From positions 38,674-102,673 of the forward strand of contig NZ_JAPVQY010000002.1 in NCBI RefSeq assembly GCF_027257875.1: a stretch of 64,000 nt of DNA. Reading direction: 5' to 3'. The notes beneath the pieces are model-generated. The model did not search any database. It was not told the origin of the DNA and saw nothing but the letters and a program-made list of their open reading frames with translations. The position numbers were made by a program, and so were the translations under genes. Source of the DNA: Burkholderia sp. IMCC1007 (GTDB taxonomy: Bacteria; Pseudomonadota; Gammaproteobacteria; Burkholderiales; Burkholderiaceae). This document shows, one piece after another, positions 62,396 through 64,000 of the stretch. Every line of letters begins with the position of its first letter. Within the stretch, counting starts at the first letter, position 1.

Positions 62396-63159
62396 TGTTT
62401 GCCTCCTGCTGCTTCGCTCGTCATCGAAAACGTGAGGGCCGGCCATCCGCCGATCGATACCGTCACGACGTCGCCGGCCTGGGCCACGGGCGCACCGTGC
62501 GGGACGCCCAGCGTGAGCACGTCGCCGGCTGTGAGCGTCATGAAGTCGGTGACGTCGGCGATCAATTGCGCCACATGCCGGATCGACGTCGCCGTATTGG
62601 CGTTGAACGGCTCCTTGCCGGCGATGCTCACCGAGATCGGCAGCGCGTCCGGGTCCGCGACCAGGCGACGCGCGACGACGGTCGGCCCCATCACGCAGAA
62701 GCCGTCCCGCGCGCGGAACCGGACCGACGGGCGATACACGCTTTCATGCGGCACGCACAGGTCGGCCACGATCGTGTATCCGGCCACATATCCGAGCGCA
62801 TCGGCAACGCTCACGTGCGAGGCGGTCCGCCCGATCACGATCCCGAGCGAGCCGCCGATCTGAACGCCGCCCGTGCCGCCCGGCACGACGACCTTCGCGC
62901 CGTGCCCCGCCAGCGTGTTCCGCGGCTTGATGTACAACACGGGGGCTTTGGGCGGTGCCTTGTAGGGCGCGGCGTTGACCGCGTCGCCCAGCGCGTCGAG
63001 CGCCGCACGGTCGTTCAGCAACGTGCCATAGACGGTGCCCTCGACAGGCGGCCGGCATCTGGCGCCGCCGGACAGGAGCGACGCCGCCGTGCGCGCATCG
63101 ACATCACGCGCAAGCGGCTCTGCCTCCAGGCGAAGCACATGGTCGACAGGTGCAAACAT
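62392..63159 (-). CDS. hpaG1: Homoprotocatechuate pathway isomerase/decarboxylase, N-terminal half
   Basis: 255 residues, FAH-type, with VEGTVYGTLLNDRAAL, VLYIKPRNTLAGHGA and GVQIGGSLGIVIGR, and ending VLTLGVPHGAPVAQAGDVV. It is the first gene of the hpa operon and divergent from hpaR. ATG at 63159 is preferred over the adjoining GTG at 63162; GAGGAA lies upstream. With hpaG2 it replaces the single fused HpaG of enterics. Confidence 0.92.
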   Translation of the reverse strand: MFAPVDHVLRLEAEPLARDVDARTAASLLSGGARCRPPVEGTVYGTLLNDRAALDALGDAVNAAPYKAPPKAPVLYIKPRNTLAGHGAKVVVPGGTGGVQIGGSLGIVIGRTASHVSVADALGYVAGYTIVADLCVPHESVYRPSVRFRARDGFCVMGPTVVARRLVADPDALPISVSIAGKEPFNANTATSIRHVAQLIADVTDFMTLTAGDVLTLGVPHGAPVAQAGDVVTVSIGGWPALTFSMTSEAAGGKQ

Positions 63160-63182
63160 CACGGTTCGTTCCTCGCCAGTTC

Positions 63183-63226
63183 ACTAACATGTGAGTATTA
63201 TTTCGCCTGATATCATCGGGCGTCAA
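63183..63226 (-). promoter_or_regulatory. hpa operon promoter with two dyads, probable HpaR operator
   Basis: On the minus strand TTGACG (63221-63226) and AATAAT (63197-63202) are 18 bases apart. TGATATCA, a perfect palindrome (63208-63215), lies in the spacer, and the near-perfect dyad ACTAACA/TGTGAGT (63183-63196) starts just past the -10 box. Position at the divergent hpaG1/hpaR gap suggests repression by the MarR-type HpaR. Confidence 0.65.
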
Positions 63227-63287
63227 GAGAGAACATGCAGGCCGACGGAATTCCCGGCTGCAACGAAGCTGAAGCGCAATCAACGGT

Positions 63288-63734
63288 ATGGATGTCAAAG
63301 ACAAGCACGACGCCCCTCATCGCAATCTTCCGATGATGCTTCTGCGCGCGCGGGAGAAGATCATGGAGCGCTTCCGGCCGCTCCTGAACGCACACGGGCT
63401 CACCGAGCAGCAATGGCGGATCATCCGCGCGGTGCACGAGCACGGGCCGATGGAGCCGCGGCAGCTTTCGGATCTCTGTACGATCTCGAGCCCGAGCATG
63501 GTGGGCGTGCTGGCGCGGATGGAGGCGCTGGAACTGATTACGAAGGAGCGGTTCGCGGAGGATCAGCGCCGAATCCTGGTTTCCCTGACGCCGACGAGCA
63601 TGGAGCTGGTTCGCGCACTGACGAAGGATCTGGAAGAGCGATACGCCGACCTGGAGCGAGAGGTCGGCAAGGATGTCGTGGCGCGGGTCTACAAGGCCGT
63701 CGACGATCTGCTCGCGGGGCTGGAAGAGGATTGA
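63288..63734 (+). CDS. hpaR: MarR-family repressor of the homoprotocatechuate operon
   Basis: 148 residues. The winged helix is visible in LTEQQWRIIRAVHEHGPMEPRQ, read in parts, then SSPSMVGVLARMEALELITKER, followed by the wing residues DQRRILVSLT. Length and sequence match HpaR, which represses the hpa meta operon and is released by the aromatic substrate. Divergent placement from hpaG1, with dyads between, is typical. Confidence 0.94.
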   Translation: MDVKDKHDAPHRNLPMMLLRAREKIMERFRPLLNAHGLTEQQWRIIRAVHEHGPMEPRQLSDLCTISSPSMVGVLARMEALELITKERFAEDQRRILVSLTPTSMELVRALTKDLEERYADLEREVGKDVVARVYKAVDDLLAGLEED

Positions 63735-63912
63735 TTTCTTGCCTGCCTGCTGTCGAGAGACCGACCGGGGTAAGCCCGACGGACAGGCCGCAGGCTCGTC
63801 GGCTCATCGAACCGGGCGAATGGCGGCTGCAACGCCGCATCGCGACTTGAACGGGCTTTCGATCGAAGGGCGCTGAAGCACGCCGCCCGCTGTGGTAACA
63901 GCCTGACGTACA

Positions 63913-63949
63913 TCGGCCCGCAACGCACTGGCTGTGCGTTGCGGGCCGA
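63913..63949. terminator. Perfect 16-bp stem hairpin downstream of hpaR
   Basis: TCGGCCCGCAACGCAC and its exact complement are separated by five bases. Lies 180 bases past hpaR with no supported gene between (63735-63912). No T-run follows on the plus strand, so it may be a bidirectional end structure for hpaR and an unseen gene beyond the window. Confidence 0.55.
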
Positions 63950-64000
63950 CCCTGCATCGAAGCCGCCCCCAGCCCACCCCGGCCGGCCATCGGTCCCTGT

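Noticed and set aside
1..64000. CRISPR array, tRNA, rRNA, insertion sequence, prophage or integrase
   Set aside because: No regularly spaced direct repeats, no tRNA-like 3' ends, and no transposase, integrase or phage structural protein were seen on either strand.

Overview
The window is high-GC, densely coded, and looks like an accessory replicon of a Burkholderia-type betaproteobacterium. The evidence for that assignment is the many LysR and TetR regulators, the split hpaG1/hpaG2 homoprotocatechuate operon, the PqiABC and RND cassettes, the OmpC-type porin and the frequent GTG/TTG starts. No rRNA, tRNA, CRISPR array, insertion sequence or phage gene was recognised. The species assignment is inference.

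Layout. (1) 3-6632, plus strand: a one-carbon cluster with a GcvT-like protein (cut by the window edge), PurU, FolD, a trimethylamine monooxygenase (Tmm) and a TMAO demethylase (Tdm). (2) 6672-11498, minus strand: an OmpW porin, then the large and small subunits of a molybdopterin enzyme closest to pyrogallol-phloroglucinol transhydroxylase. (3) 11807-15903, minus: acyl-CoA ligase, FAH-family protein and an extradiol-type VOC protein. (4) 16051-22779: a TetR regulator divergent from a complete tripartite RND efflux operon. Operons 3 and 4 have nearly the same 35-bp promoter element. (5) 22886-29297: pqiABC, three more TetR genes (one short) and an RND permease relic. (6) 29559-34761, plus: VOC protein, 2,6-dihydroxypyridine-hydroxylase-like monooxygenase, DUF485/ActP symporter pair, porin, terminator. 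(7) 35155-40431, minus: HD phosphohydrolase, patatin, and a large zinc-ribbon/cyclase/ATPase/TPR signalling protein. (8) 40661-45439: LysR divergent from HMG-CoA lyase, CoA-transferase and an MFS transporter. (9) 45600-50932: XRE-cupin regulator, APC permease, class III aminotransferase, LysR, and an orphan 2,4'-dihydroxyacetophenone-dioxygenase-type cupin. (10) 51116-57101, minus: two secreted glycoside hydrolase lipoproteins (GH79, GH3) with a LacI regulator and two candidate operators. (11) 57185-63734: the meta-cleavage operon hpaG1-G2-E-D-F-H-I divergent from hpaR.

How it works together: the window is a set of mostly self-contained catabolic modules (methylated amines, aromatics, organic acids, glycans), each paired with its own uptake or efflux function and a local regulator. 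The most unusual points are a transhydroxylase-like molybdoenzyme with an extra N-terminal, possibly SCP2-like, domain, and the shared promoter element that appears to co-regulate an RND pump with a ligase/FAH/dioxygenase operon.
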